DNA of 12,735 bases. Origin: DATKIY01 sp035543875. Lineage in GTDB: Bacteria; Actinomycetota; Actinomycetes; JAHEKZ01. Position numbers and translations under genes: made by a program. Positions 1 through 5,264 of this stretch are shown here, piece after piece. The stretch is taken from positions 1 to 12,735 of the forward strand of contig DATKIY010000129.1 of assembly GCA_035543875.1 (NCBI GenBank). The letters are read 5' to 3'. The notes beneath the pieces are model-generated. The model saw nothing but the letters and a program-made list of their open reading frames with translations, ran no database searches and had not been told where the DNA came from. Positions within the stretch are counted from its first letter, which is position 1. Every line of letters starts with the position of its first letter.

Positions 1-821
1 GCCAGGTCGTGGCGGGAAGCGCGAAGACGCTCATTGACAATCTTCCTTCACCCTCTGCTCATCATCAGGCCGGTGACCTTCATTTCGGGGCTAACAATCT
101 GCTCTACGTCAGCGTTGGCGACGGCAGCTGCACTATCGGCACGCCAGACGCCTGCGCTGAGCTAAATACCAACAGTCGACGTCTCGACATCCCCAACGGG
201 AAGATTCTGCGCGTGACCCGCAATGGCAAGGTTCCTGGGTCGAACCCCTTCGTCGGCAAGCCTGGTGCCCGGCGATGCACAGCACCAGGTGGCGTGTCAC
301 CTGGGGACGGTCCCTGCACCGAGACCTTCGCGTATGGCTTCCGAAATCCCTTCAGATTCACGGTTTATCCGGGCACCAACCTGATTTGGGTGAACGATGT
401 CGGGCAAAGCACTTGGGAAGAAATCGATCGCGCGCTGCCGGGCAAGGACTATGGCTGGAACGTCCGCGAAGGTTTCTGCCTTACCGGGTCCACAACAGAC
501 TGCACCGCGGACCCGTCGTAAACCGATCCCAAGTTCTCCTACGACCACACCACCGACTGTCGTTCGATCACGGGTGCTGCCTTTGTTCCGACAGGCGTTT
601 GGGGCGCTCCGTATGAGAACCAGTACCTGTTCGCCGACTACACGTGTAACTCCGTCTTCCGACTCGTTCCAAATCAAGGAAGTCCCTGGACGGCAGAACC
701 GTTCTTCCCCGCGAATGGACCAGTGGACCTGACATTTGGTCCAGGGCCGACTGGGCCGGCCTTGTACTACCTCGAGTATGTGACCGGAGAGGTTCACCGC
801 GTCACTGGTCCGGCAGTCTGA
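1..821 (+). pseudogene. PQQ-dependent sugar dehydrogenase-like (GSDH) protein, 3' part, interrupted by in-frame TAA
   Basis: An open frame enters from the left edge (first full codon at base 3), so the true start lies outside the window. The translation looks like a glucose/sorbosone dehydrogenase-type six-bladed propeller: HHQAGDLHFG followed by LLYVSVGDG, then YGFRNPFRF, NDVGQSTWEEID and DYGWNVREGFC. A TAA at 519-521 stops the frame. Exactly the same frame then continues to TGA at 819-821 with sequence that still fits the fold (SITGAAFVP, YLFADYTCNSVFRL, ALYYLEYVTGEVHRV). No frameshift is needed, so this is a single nonsense change, for example from a Tyr codon, or a base error. Proteins of this family are usually exported and oxidise sugars or other alcohols using PQQ, but the substrate cannot be read here. 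The gene converges on murB with 11 bases between stops. If the TAA is real, the product loses its last propeller blade or blades and is probably non-functional. Confidence 0.72.
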
Positions 822-832
822 CTAGACCTTTA

Positions 833-1867
833 CTAAAGCTGAACGCCAACAAATGTCGGTTCGGGTTGTAGCTCGACCTGGAACTTGTCGCGAACTCCGT
901 CGCGTACCAACCGTGCAAGAGTGAGCAGTTCGCTGGTCGTTGCGCCGCCCCTATTGGTCAGCGCAAGCGTGTGCTTGCTCGACAGCCGAACCGCACCGCG
1001 CCCAATATCTGCACCGAACCCTTTGACGAAGCCAGCATGCTCAATGAGCCACGCGGCTGAAAGCTTGTTGTACCCATCTGGTTGGTTCCAGTGAGGCGCC
1101 TCCGGTGGCACAACCTCTCCCGGCTTCAAAATGGGGTTGGTAAAGAACGACCCGGCAGACCAGGTGTCGTGGTCTGAGGCATCGAGCACCATGCCCTTGC
1201 TCCGGCGAAGCGCCAGCACCGCGTCGCGGACCGCTGAAACTGGCGCGCTGGCACCGGGCGACACTCCCAACACATGGGCAAGCTCGTCATATTGCACCGG
1301 TCTGCTCGCGTCGGTCCGCCCGAGCTCGAACTCGACGTCGAGTACCACGAAACGGCCACGGTCTTGCTTGAACACACTGGTCCGGTACTCAAACGAGCAG
1401 TCGGAAGCCGACAACCGGCGCTGTTTCCCAGATACTCGATCCAACACACTGACAGCAGTGCAGACGTCCGCGATCTCTTGCCCGTATGCCCCAACGTTCT
1501 GAATGGGGGTTGCCCCCACGAACCCCGGGATGCCAGCCAAAGCTTCGATACCCGCCCAGCCCTCGCTCACTGCCCTCGTCACCACGTCGTCCCAGGGCAC
1601 ACCCGCAGCCACCGTCAACTGGACGCGGTCTGTTTGCTGGACAACATCAAAGCCCGAAGTGGCTAGCTGGACAACGGGTACGTCGACACCATCGTCTGAC
1701 ACCACGAGGTTGGAGCCACCCCCCAAAACCAACATCTCGGCCGTACCGACGCTGTGCGCGAAATCTTTGACGTCGTGGTTGCTTTCGGCGATGACGACCT
1801 TTGCCGCTGGTCCACCTACCCTCAGGGTCGTGAGCTGTGAAAACTCCACATCATGTTCTTCTCGCAT
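833..1867 (-). CDS. murB: UDP-N-acetylenolpyruvoylglucosamine reductase MurB
   Basis: This 344-residue protein is the NADPH- and FAD-dependent cytoplasmic enzyme that reduces UDP-GlcNAc-enolpyruvate to UDP-MurNAc, the second committed step of peptidoglycan precursor synthesis. The N-terminal FAD-binding part carries TLRVGGPA (14-21), GGGSNLVV (49-56) and GIPGFVGATPIQNVGAYGQE (112-131). The substrate and catalytic signatures are YRTSVFK (Arg162), SAGSFFTNP (Ser240, the proton donor position) and the C-terminal PEPTFVG (Glu336), matching the E. coli Arg/Ser/Glu set. Length and motifs fit a complete type I enzyme. Its ATG shares one base with the upstream dehydratase stop (TAATG), there is no obvious separate ribosome binding site, and translation is therefore probably coupled. 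It is the last gene of the rpmG-fabG-hadA-hadB-murB run and converges on the sugar dehydrogenase remnant. Confidence 0.97.
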   Translation of the reverse strand: MREEHDVEFSQLTTLRVGGPAAKVVIAESNHDVKDFAHSVGTAEMLVLGGGSNLVVSDDGVDVPVVQLATSGFDVVQQTDRVQLTVAAGVPWDDVVTRAVSEGWAGIEALAGIPGFVGATPIQNVGAYGQEIADVCTAVSVLDRVSGKQRRLSASDCSFEYRTSVFKQDRGRFVVLDVEFELGRTDASRPVQYDELAHVLGVSPGASAPVSAVRDAVLALRRSKGMVLDASDHDTWSAGSFFTNPILKPGEVVPPEAPHWNQPDGYNKLSAAWLIEHAGFVKGFGADIGRGAVRLSSKHTLALTNRGGATTSELLTLARLVRDGVRDKFQVELQPEPTFVGVQL

Positions 1868-2295
1868 TACGACAGCTGAACAACCGCGCGCGCCATACCA
1901 AGCACCTTCGTGTCATCGCACGTTGCAGTCAGTTCGACCTTCACGCGATTACCGTCTAACAGCTCGGTGACTTTTCCCCCGACTCGCAAGGTGGCGCCAT
2001 CCTCATCATCTGGAACTGGAACCGGCTTCGTAAACCGCACGCCGTACTCGACCAGTGCACCCGGGTCTCCAACCCAGTCGGTGATGACCCGCGCGGCCAT
2101 CGCCATGGTGAGCATGCCGTGGGCGATGACGTTGGGTAGACCGACCGACGTGGCGACGCGTTCGTTCCAGTGAATAACGTTGAAGTCCCCCGATGCACCG
2201 GCATAGCGGACGAGATCGACACGTTGGATGGGGAACGACTGCGCCCCGAGCTCTTCGCCTACAGATACCTCTGACGCCCTGACCTGGCTTCCCAT
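1867..2295 (-). CDS. hadB: MaoC-like (R)-hydratase/dehydratase, HadB-type catalytic subunit
   Basis: The product is a 142-residue single hot-dog protein. It carries the hydratase 2 signature YAGASGDFNVIH (31-42), with Asp37 and His42 at the positions of the catalytic pair of mycobacterial HadB (Asp36/His41), followed by GLPNVIAHGMLTM, also typical of MaoC proteins. The family dehydrates (3R)-hydroxyacyl-ACP (or hydrates the enoyl form) during fatty-acyl elongation, and HadB works as a heterodimer with a non-catalytic partner such as the HadA-like protein encoded 3 bases upstream. A strong AGGAGG (2304-2309) lies 8 bases before the ATG, inside the end of hadA. The stop overlaps the murB start (TAATG). 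Dehydratase chemistry is well supported. Whether the carrier is ACP or CoA, and the chain length, cannot be told from the sequence; mycolic acid synthesis should not be assumed. Confidence 0.9.
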   Translation of the reverse strand: MGSQVRASEVSVGEELGAQSFPIQRVDLVRYAGASGDFNVIHWNERVATSVGLPNVIAHGMLTMAMAARVITDWVGDPGALVEYGVRFTKPVPVPDDEDGATLRVGGKVTELLDGNRVKVELTATCDDTKVLGMARAVVQLS

Positions 2296-2298
2296 CCG

Positions 2299-2748
2299 TT
2301 ACGCCTCCTCGCTCGCGCGGGCGACCAGTGTCGCCATCGCTGTGAGTACCGGCGCACCCGACGGATCGACGACGTCGGTGCGAATCGTCAAGATGTCATT
2401 TCCGGCCATGGTGCGTGCAGCTTCAATCGACGCTACTGACTGCAGGACCTCGCCAGCCACCACCGGCCGGGTGTAGAAGAACTTCTGATCGCCGTGAACG
2501 ACTCGTGAGAAGTCAAGGCCGAGCTCCGGATCATCGATGACTGCCAGCTGTGGACCACGGGTCAAGACGACTCCAAAGGTCGGAGGAGCCACTACATCGG
2601 CGTGGCCCAGAGCCTGTGCGGCGCCTGCGTCCCGGTAAACCGGATTGCTGTCACCGATTGCATCCGCAAACTCACGGATTTTCTCCCGCCCGACCTCGTA
2701 ATGATGTCCCGGGTACTTCTTCCCCACCAGGTCGACATTGAGCGCCAT
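2299..2748 (-). CDS. hadA: HadA-type FAS1-like dehydratase subunit (non-catalytic hot-dog partner)
   Basis: This 149-residue protein begins GKKYPGHHYEVGREKIREFA, typical of the N-terminal domain of MaoC dehydratases and of HadA. The hydratase motif is present but altered: IGDSNPVY (31-38) has Tyr38 where the catalytic His should be, although Asp33 remains. This fits the known HadA role of binding the acyl chain while HadB supplies catalysis. A typical APPTFGVVL follows. The gene starts 2 bases after the fabG-like stop and ends 3 bases before the hadB start, so the three are almost certainly co-transcribed. A purine-rich GGAGGGATGGGG stretch at the end of fabG can serve as ribosome binding site. 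The name rests on family resemblance and gene pairing. Confidence 0.88.
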   Translation of the reverse strand: MALNVDLVGKKYPGHHYEVGREKIREFADAIGDSNPVYRDAGAAQALGHADVVAPPTFGVVLTRGPQLAVIDDPELGLDFSRVVHGDQKFFYTRPVVAGEVLQSVASIEAARTMAGNDILTIRTDVVDPSGAPVLTAMATLVARASEEA

Positions 2749-2750
2749 CG

Positions 2751-3569
2751 CTACCCCATCCCTCCGAACTGGCCACCGGTCACCGGCAGTGTGACTCCTG
2801 ACACGAAGTCGCTGTCTGGGGAGACCAGAAATGCCGTTGCGCGAGCGACGTCATCTGGTTCACCAAACCGGCCCAGCGCAATCATGGCGCGAATCGATGC
2901 ACGAACGTCAGCCGGGATCCCGAGATCTGCACCTGCCGTTTTCTCCGCTGTCAGCCGCGTCTCGATGAACCCAGGTGCGACTGCATTCACATTGATGCCT
3001 AACGGGCCAAGTTCTTGAGCCAGCGTTTTAGTCAGCGCGATGAGCGCACCCTTCGCCGCGGTGTAGTTGGACTGCCCGGGATTACCAGTCAAGGCGGCCA
3101 CCGACGCGGTGAAGACAATCTTCCGCTGATGGTCCACGTGTCCGGTTGCGGCAATCTCAGCCTTGGCCTTTGGACGCATGTGAGCGATGGCCGCCTGTGT
3201 GGTCTGCCAGGCAGTGTGAACGTTGGCGTCGAGGACGCGCAGCAGGGTCTCGTCGTCCATCGTGTGGAACATGCGGTCGCGGGTGGTGCCAGCGTTGTTC
3301 ACGACGACATCGAGTGAGCCGAACCGCTCCACACCTAGCTGGACCAGCGAGTCGGCAACGTCACGATCGGCGCAGTTGCCGCAAAGGTAGGTCGCTCGTC
3401 CGCCTGACGACTCAATGGCCTGGACGACGTCGACCAACGGTTGCTGGTCGAGATCCCCCAAGACGAGCGCGGCTCCGTCAGCCGCCAACCGCAGCGCGGT
3501 TGCTCGACCGATCCCGCGGCCCGCCCCGGTGATCAGCGCCACCCGCCCCGTGAGGGGCGCGGTTGACAT
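2751..3569 (-). CDS. SDR-family 3-oxoacyl-ACP reductase-like protein (FabG-like)
   Basis: This 272-residue short-chain dehydrogenase has a complete set of family motifs: TGAGRGIG (14-21) for the nucleotide, NNAG (91-94), and the catalytic tetrad Asn116, Ser156, Tyr169 and Lys173 (Tyr and Lys in NYTAAK), then VNAVAPGFIETRLT. Asp39 ends the second beta strand (LGDLD), which in this family usually favours NAD(H) over NADP(H). About 15 polar residues around 134-149 lie before the catalytic Ser strand, longer than in housekeeping FabG. The upstream frame stays open to 3851, but that extension runs through rpmG and tRNA-Met, so ATG at 3569 (MSTAPLTGRVALITG) is the credible start; only a weak GGACGGG precedes it. 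It lies 13 bases after rpmG and 2 before hadA, so reduction of a 3-oxoacyl chain followed by HadAB dehydration is the likely role. Confidence 0.9.
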   Translation of the reverse strand: MSTAPLTGRVALITGAGRGIGRATALRLAADGAALVLGDLDQQPLVDVVQAIESSGGRATYLCGNCADRDVADSLVQLGVERFGSLDVVVNNAGTTRDRMFHTMDDETLLRVLDANVHTAWQTTQAAIAHMRPKAKAEIAATGHVDHQRKIVFTASVAALTGNPGQSNYTAAKGALIALTKTLAQELGPLGINVNAVAPGFIETRLTAEKTAGADLGIPADVRASIRAMIALGRFGEPDDVARATAFLVSPDSDFVSGVTLPVTGGQFGGMG

Positions 3570-3582
3570 CAGCCCGTCCGGA

Positions 3583-3747
3583 CTAGCGGGTCTCGCGGTG
3601 CTCGGTGTGCTTGCCGCAGTTCGGGCAGAACTTCGACAGCGCGATGCGGTCGGGGTCGTTGCGCCGATTCTTCTTGGTGATGTAGTTGCGGTGCTTACAG
3701 TCCGCGCAGGCCATCGTGATCTTCGGCCGAACGTCGCTCTTGGCCAC
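3583..3747 (-). CDS. rpmG: 50S ribosomal protein L33 (zinc-binding C+ form)
   Basis: A 54-residue protein starts at GTG 3747 and ends with TAG at 3583-3585. It reads (M)AKSDVRPKITMACADCKHRN and continues through YITKKNRRNDPDR to FCPNCGKH, a clear match to bacterial L33 of the large ribosomal subunit. Both CxxC pairs (CADC at 14-17 and CPNC at 41-44) are intact, so this is the zinc-binding form rather than the cysteine-free copy that some actinobacteria also carry. A good ribosome binding site, AAGGAG at 3753-3758, lies 5 bases before the GTG. It sits 43 bases downstream of tRNA-Met and 13 bases upstream of the fabG-like gene, and probably heads the protein-coding part of that transcript. Confidence 0.96.
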   Translation of the reverse strand: MAKSDVRPKITMACADCKHRNYITKKNRRNDPDRIALSKFCPNCGKHTEHRETR

Positions 3748-3790
3748 CGGGACTCCTTGGTTGCTTGCTGGTGTGGTGCTCTGTTTGTAC

Positions 3791-3867
3791 TGGTAGCGGA
3801 GGCCGGATTTGAACCGGCGACACAGCGATTATGAGCCGCTTGCTCTGCCAACCTGAGCTACTCCGCC
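3791..3867 (-). tRNA. tRNA-Met (anticodon CAU)
   Basis: The complete 77-nt cloverleaf reads on the minus strand from GGCGGAG at 3867. The acceptor stem GGCGGAG/CUCCGCU has one G:U pair; the D arm contains AGCUCAGGUUGGCAGAGC; the anticodon stem AGCGG/UCGCU encloses loop CUCAUAA (CAU at 3831-3833); the T arm is GCCGG-UUCAAAU-CCGGC. The terminal CCA is encoded (tgg at 3791-3793), unlike the two other tRNAs here. The anticodon would also suit initiator or lysidine-modified Ile tRNA. The fully paired first acceptor position argues against initiator, and the position next to tRNA-Thr and rpmG favours elongator Met. Confidence 0.95.
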
Positions 3868-3918
3868 GTCCGAACCGCCACCGTGATCCGCAGGCTCGCG
3901 GACGGAGGCTTGGCCCCG

Positions 3919-3991
3919 AGCCCCAATACGGAATCGAACCGTAGACCTTCTCCTTACCATGGAGACGCTCTGCCGTCTGAGCTATTGGGGC
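3919..3991 (-). tRNA. tRNA-Thr (anticodon GGU)
   Basis: A complete 73-nt cloverleaf on the minus strand: acceptor GCCCCAA/UUGGGGC with discriminator U, D arm AGCUCAGACGGCAGAGC, anticodon stem UCUCC/GGAGA around loop AUGGUAA (GGU at 3956-3958), and T arm UACGG-UUCGAUU-CCGUA. CCA is not encoded. It lies 51 bases upstream of tRNA-Met and is probably transcribed with it. Confidence 0.95.
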
Positions 3992-3993
3992 CT

Positions 3994-4008
3994 GCTCGCG
4001 TGGCGAGC
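3994..4008 (-). other. Small hairpin abutting the 5' end of tRNA-Thr, with a possible -10 element upstream
   Basis: A perfect 6-bp inverted repeat (gctcgc/gcgagc, 3-base loop) ends 2 bases before the tRNA-Thr 5' end. Just upstream on the minus strand is TAACCT (4020-4015), a fair -10 box whose start site would fall within this hairpin. No convincing -35 is visible. The hairpin could be leader RNA of the tRNA transcript or a weak terminator for the lipoprotein gene that ends at 4060. The 68 bases 3992-4059 hold nothing else I recognise. Confidence 0.3.
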
Positions 4009-4059
4009 GGGGCAAGGTTACACGGGGCGGGCAGCGGTCCGGAAATCGGAACCGCGCAG

Positions 4060-4611
4060 CTATCCACCGACGTCCCACGCCACCCCTCTGTAGTCACGGA
4101 AGGGTGAGTACTGGTCGTTCGCGAGGAAATGCGCCCATTTCAGGTTCGTGCCTGCGTCTACCTCGAAGGCGAGCCACCCATTTACACAGTGGTCGGAAGG
4201 CAAGGCACCGCGCAGCTTGGCGGCAAGGCTGGGTAGGCGAGAACCCTGAAGATACGGCGGCGGAAGAAAGGCATGGCCTCCCTCGCGCCCACTGAGAACG
4301 AAGTCCCCAGGACTCACGCTTCGACTGCGGATGCCGTTTGAGCAGATCGTGAACTGCGCTGCAGCAACCTCGTAACCTTCAGGTGCGGCGACGTCGCGAG
4401 TCTTGATTGGGACATCGATGTCATTCAATGTGAAGAGGCCCAGGTCTGACTCCAGGGTGTCTCCGAGCACCCCATGGCGGTCCAGCCTCACTTGCTTAGC
4501 TTCGGACACGCTGGGCGACGAGGTTGGGCCGGCGACCGGGACCTCCGATGTGCACGCGGCCAGCCCGCAAATCAAGAGTCCGCCGGCCAGGAGCATTACT
4601 GGAGCCCGCAT
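4060..4611 (-). CDS. Putative secreted lipoprotein of unknown function
   Basis: This 183-residue protein begins with a classical lipoprotein signal peptide: Met-Arg, a hydrophobic stretch (PVMLLAGGLLICG) and the lipobox LAAC, so the mature protein should start at a lipidated Cys about 20 residues in and be anchored outside the membrane. A Ser/Thr/Pro-rich linker follows. The rest is a soluble domain with paired cysteines (TICSNG and SDHCVNGWLAFEVDAGTNLKW). The pattern of Cys, N-G-W-x-x-F-E-V and a final short beta strand recalls the DUF4352/telokin-like secreted domains common in actinobacterial lipoproteins, but I infer this only from pattern. The open frame extends upstream to 4707; that extension translates the tRNA-Tyr remnant, so the ATG at 4611 next to the signal peptide is preferred. 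It is divergent from the membrane protein gene. Confidence 0.72.
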   Translation of the reverse strand: MRAPVMLLAGGLLICGLAACTSEVPVAGPTSSPSVSEAKQVRLDRHGVLGDTLESDLGLFTLNDIDVPIKTRDVAAPEGYEVAAAQFTICSNGIRSRSVSPGDFVLSGREGGHAFLPPPYLQGSRLPSLAAKLRGALPSDHCVNGWLAFEVDAGTNLKWAHFLANDQYSPFRDYRGVAWDVGG

Positions 4612-4633
4612 GGCGTCGAGGTTACCGATCACC

Positions 4634-4670
4634 CGCACGAACGCTGAACCGGCGGACTTACAGTCCACAC
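4634..4670 (-). repeat. Decayed tRNA-Tyr fragment (anticodon arm, variable arm and part of T arm)
   Basis: Bases 4644-4666 match the intact tRNA-Tyr at 5119-5141 in the same orientation at 21 of 23 positions; the two mismatches fall at 4648 and 4657. The match includes the anticodon triplet GTA with its loop, the 3' anticodon stem and the start of the variable arm. On the tRNA 3' side the likeness fades: after a 4-base deletion, CGTTCGTGCG resembles CGTTGGTTCG of the T arm. The 5' half and the acceptor stem are absent, so this is not a working tRNA. The fragment still folds into a 6-bp hairpin (GTGGAC/GTCCGC with one G:T pair). It lies in the 71-base divergent intergenic region between the lipoprotein and membrane protein genes. 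The 452 bases between the two copies are almost exactly the membrane protein gene. Confidence 0.75.
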
Positions 4671-4682
4671 TAGGTTGTGCCC

Positions 4683-5117
4683 ATGCATCGGTCAGTGGGC
4701 TACTCACTCCTGGTCGTGGCGCTCCTCTGCTTGCTGACTCCAGTCGCCATTTTCCTTGCCAACGACTGGGTCCTCACGGCAAGTTGCCTTCACCCCAAAC
4801 CTACACGCGAGTTCGGCGTCTCCTGCCTTGTGCTTGGGGGGATTGCCGTGGTCCTTGCCGTCACCGTTTCGTTTGAAAATGACTTTCGTCCTTGGCTGCC
4901 GTTGTTGTGCGGACTACTCGCGCTCGGCGTGCTCGCGCTCGGCGTATGGGTTGTCGCTGACTTGGGTGGCGATGTCGATTGTGGAGCACCGCTTCCCGGA
5001 GCTGCTTCTGGCGTTTCGGGTGACGAAGAGGGCCACTCACCTGAATGGCAAGTGGCCCTCTTCACAAAATCCCACGGCGTGGGACGTGTGGCAGGTGTTG
5101 GGTTCGAACCAACGTAG
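4683..5117 (+). CDS. Small integral membrane protein, unknown function (3' end runs into antisense tRNA-Tyr)
   Basis: The frame encodes 144 residues from ATG 4683 (a GTG two codons earlier is possible; AGG at 4672-4674 is better spaced for the ATG). Three strongly hydrophobic segments are visible at about residues 5-26, 45-64 and 70-93, with short polar loops, so the N-terminal two thirds looks like a real three-helix membrane protein. The family is not recognised. The last 50 residues are polar and low in character: codons from about 115 read through the hairpin at 5025-5063, and the last ten codons are antisense to the 3' end of tRNA-Tyr (GVGFEPT is the usual artefact of reading such tRNA DNA). 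An ancestral stop may have been lost, or the 3' end is dispensable. The gene is bracketed by the tRNA-Tyr remnant and the intact tRNA-Tyr. Confidence 0.55.
   Translation: MHRSVGYSLLVVALLCLLTPVAIFLANDWVLTASCLHPKPTREFGVSCLVLGGIAVVLAVTVSFENDFRPWLPLLCGLLALGVLALGVWVVADLGGDVDCGAPLPGAASGVSGDEEGHSPEWQVALFTKSHGVGRVAGVGFEPT
5025..5063 (-). terminator. Strong hairpin between tRNA-Tyr and the membrane gene, possible terminator
   Basis: A perfect 13-bp inverted repeat (GAAGAGGGCCACT at 5025-5037, complement at 5051-5063) encloses a 13-base loop. On the minus strand it begins 26 bases after the tRNA-Tyr 3' end, the right place for its terminator. No run of T follows on either strand, as is common in high-GC bacteria. 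It could also act on the plus-strand membrane gene, but it lies inside that reading frame. Confidence 0.6.
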
Positions 5118-5170
5118 GCTGAGCCGGCGGATTTACAGTCCGCTCCCTTTGGCCACTCGGGCAACCTGCC
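5089..5170 (-). tRNA. tRNA-Tyr (anticodon GUA)
   Basis: A complete 82-nt class II tRNA on the minus strand: acceptor GGCAGGU/ACCUGCC with discriminator A, anticodon stem GCGGA/UCCGC around loop CUGUAAA (GUA at 5134-5136), an extended variable arm (CGGCUCAGCCUACG region) and T arm GUUGG-UUCGAAC-CCAAC. CCA is not encoded. The long variable arm and the GUA anticodon fix the identity as Tyr. It is transcribed away from the hydrolase gene at 5265 and is followed by the strong hairpin at 5063-5025. Confidence 0.96.
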
Positions 5171-5177
5171 GGGGTTA

Positions 5178-5191
5178 CCGCCCTTTGGCGG
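5178..5191 (-). other. Short hairpin 7 bases upstream of tRNA-Tyr
   Basis: CCGCC and GGCGG pair perfectly around a 4-base loop just before the tRNA-Tyr 5' end. In the 94-base region 5171-5264, which must hold promoters for both tRNA-Tyr (minus) and the hydrolase (plus), I see no clear -35/-10 pair. The hairpin could be leader RNA that sets off the mature tRNA 5' end, or chance in GC-rich DNA. Confidence 0.2.
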
Positions 5192-5264
5192 CGGTGAGAG
5201 AGATTACCGTAGCCGAGGTGCACCTCACGCTCCGCGGCACTGCTCTCCAGCGGAAGGAACTCAC

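Noticed and set aside
3570..3851. 94-codon upstream extension of the fabG-like frame
   Set aside because: It runs through rpmG in another frame and into tRNA-Met; the SDR fold begins at ATG 3569.
3695..4078. 127-codon minus-strand open frame across tRNA-Met and tRNA-Thr
   Set aside because: Made of translated tRNA DNA and spacer; no protein-like character, and it overlaps the start of rpmG.
4612..4707. 32-codon upstream extension of the lipoprotein frame
   Set aside because: It translates the tRNA-Tyr remnant (DCKSAGSA is typical of translated tRNA) and would place the signal peptide internally.
5215..5226. Perfect 12-bp palindrome GAGGTGCACCTC upstream of the metallo-hydrolase
   Set aside because: About three perfect 12-bp palindromes are expected by chance in a window this long, and no promoter boxes frame it.
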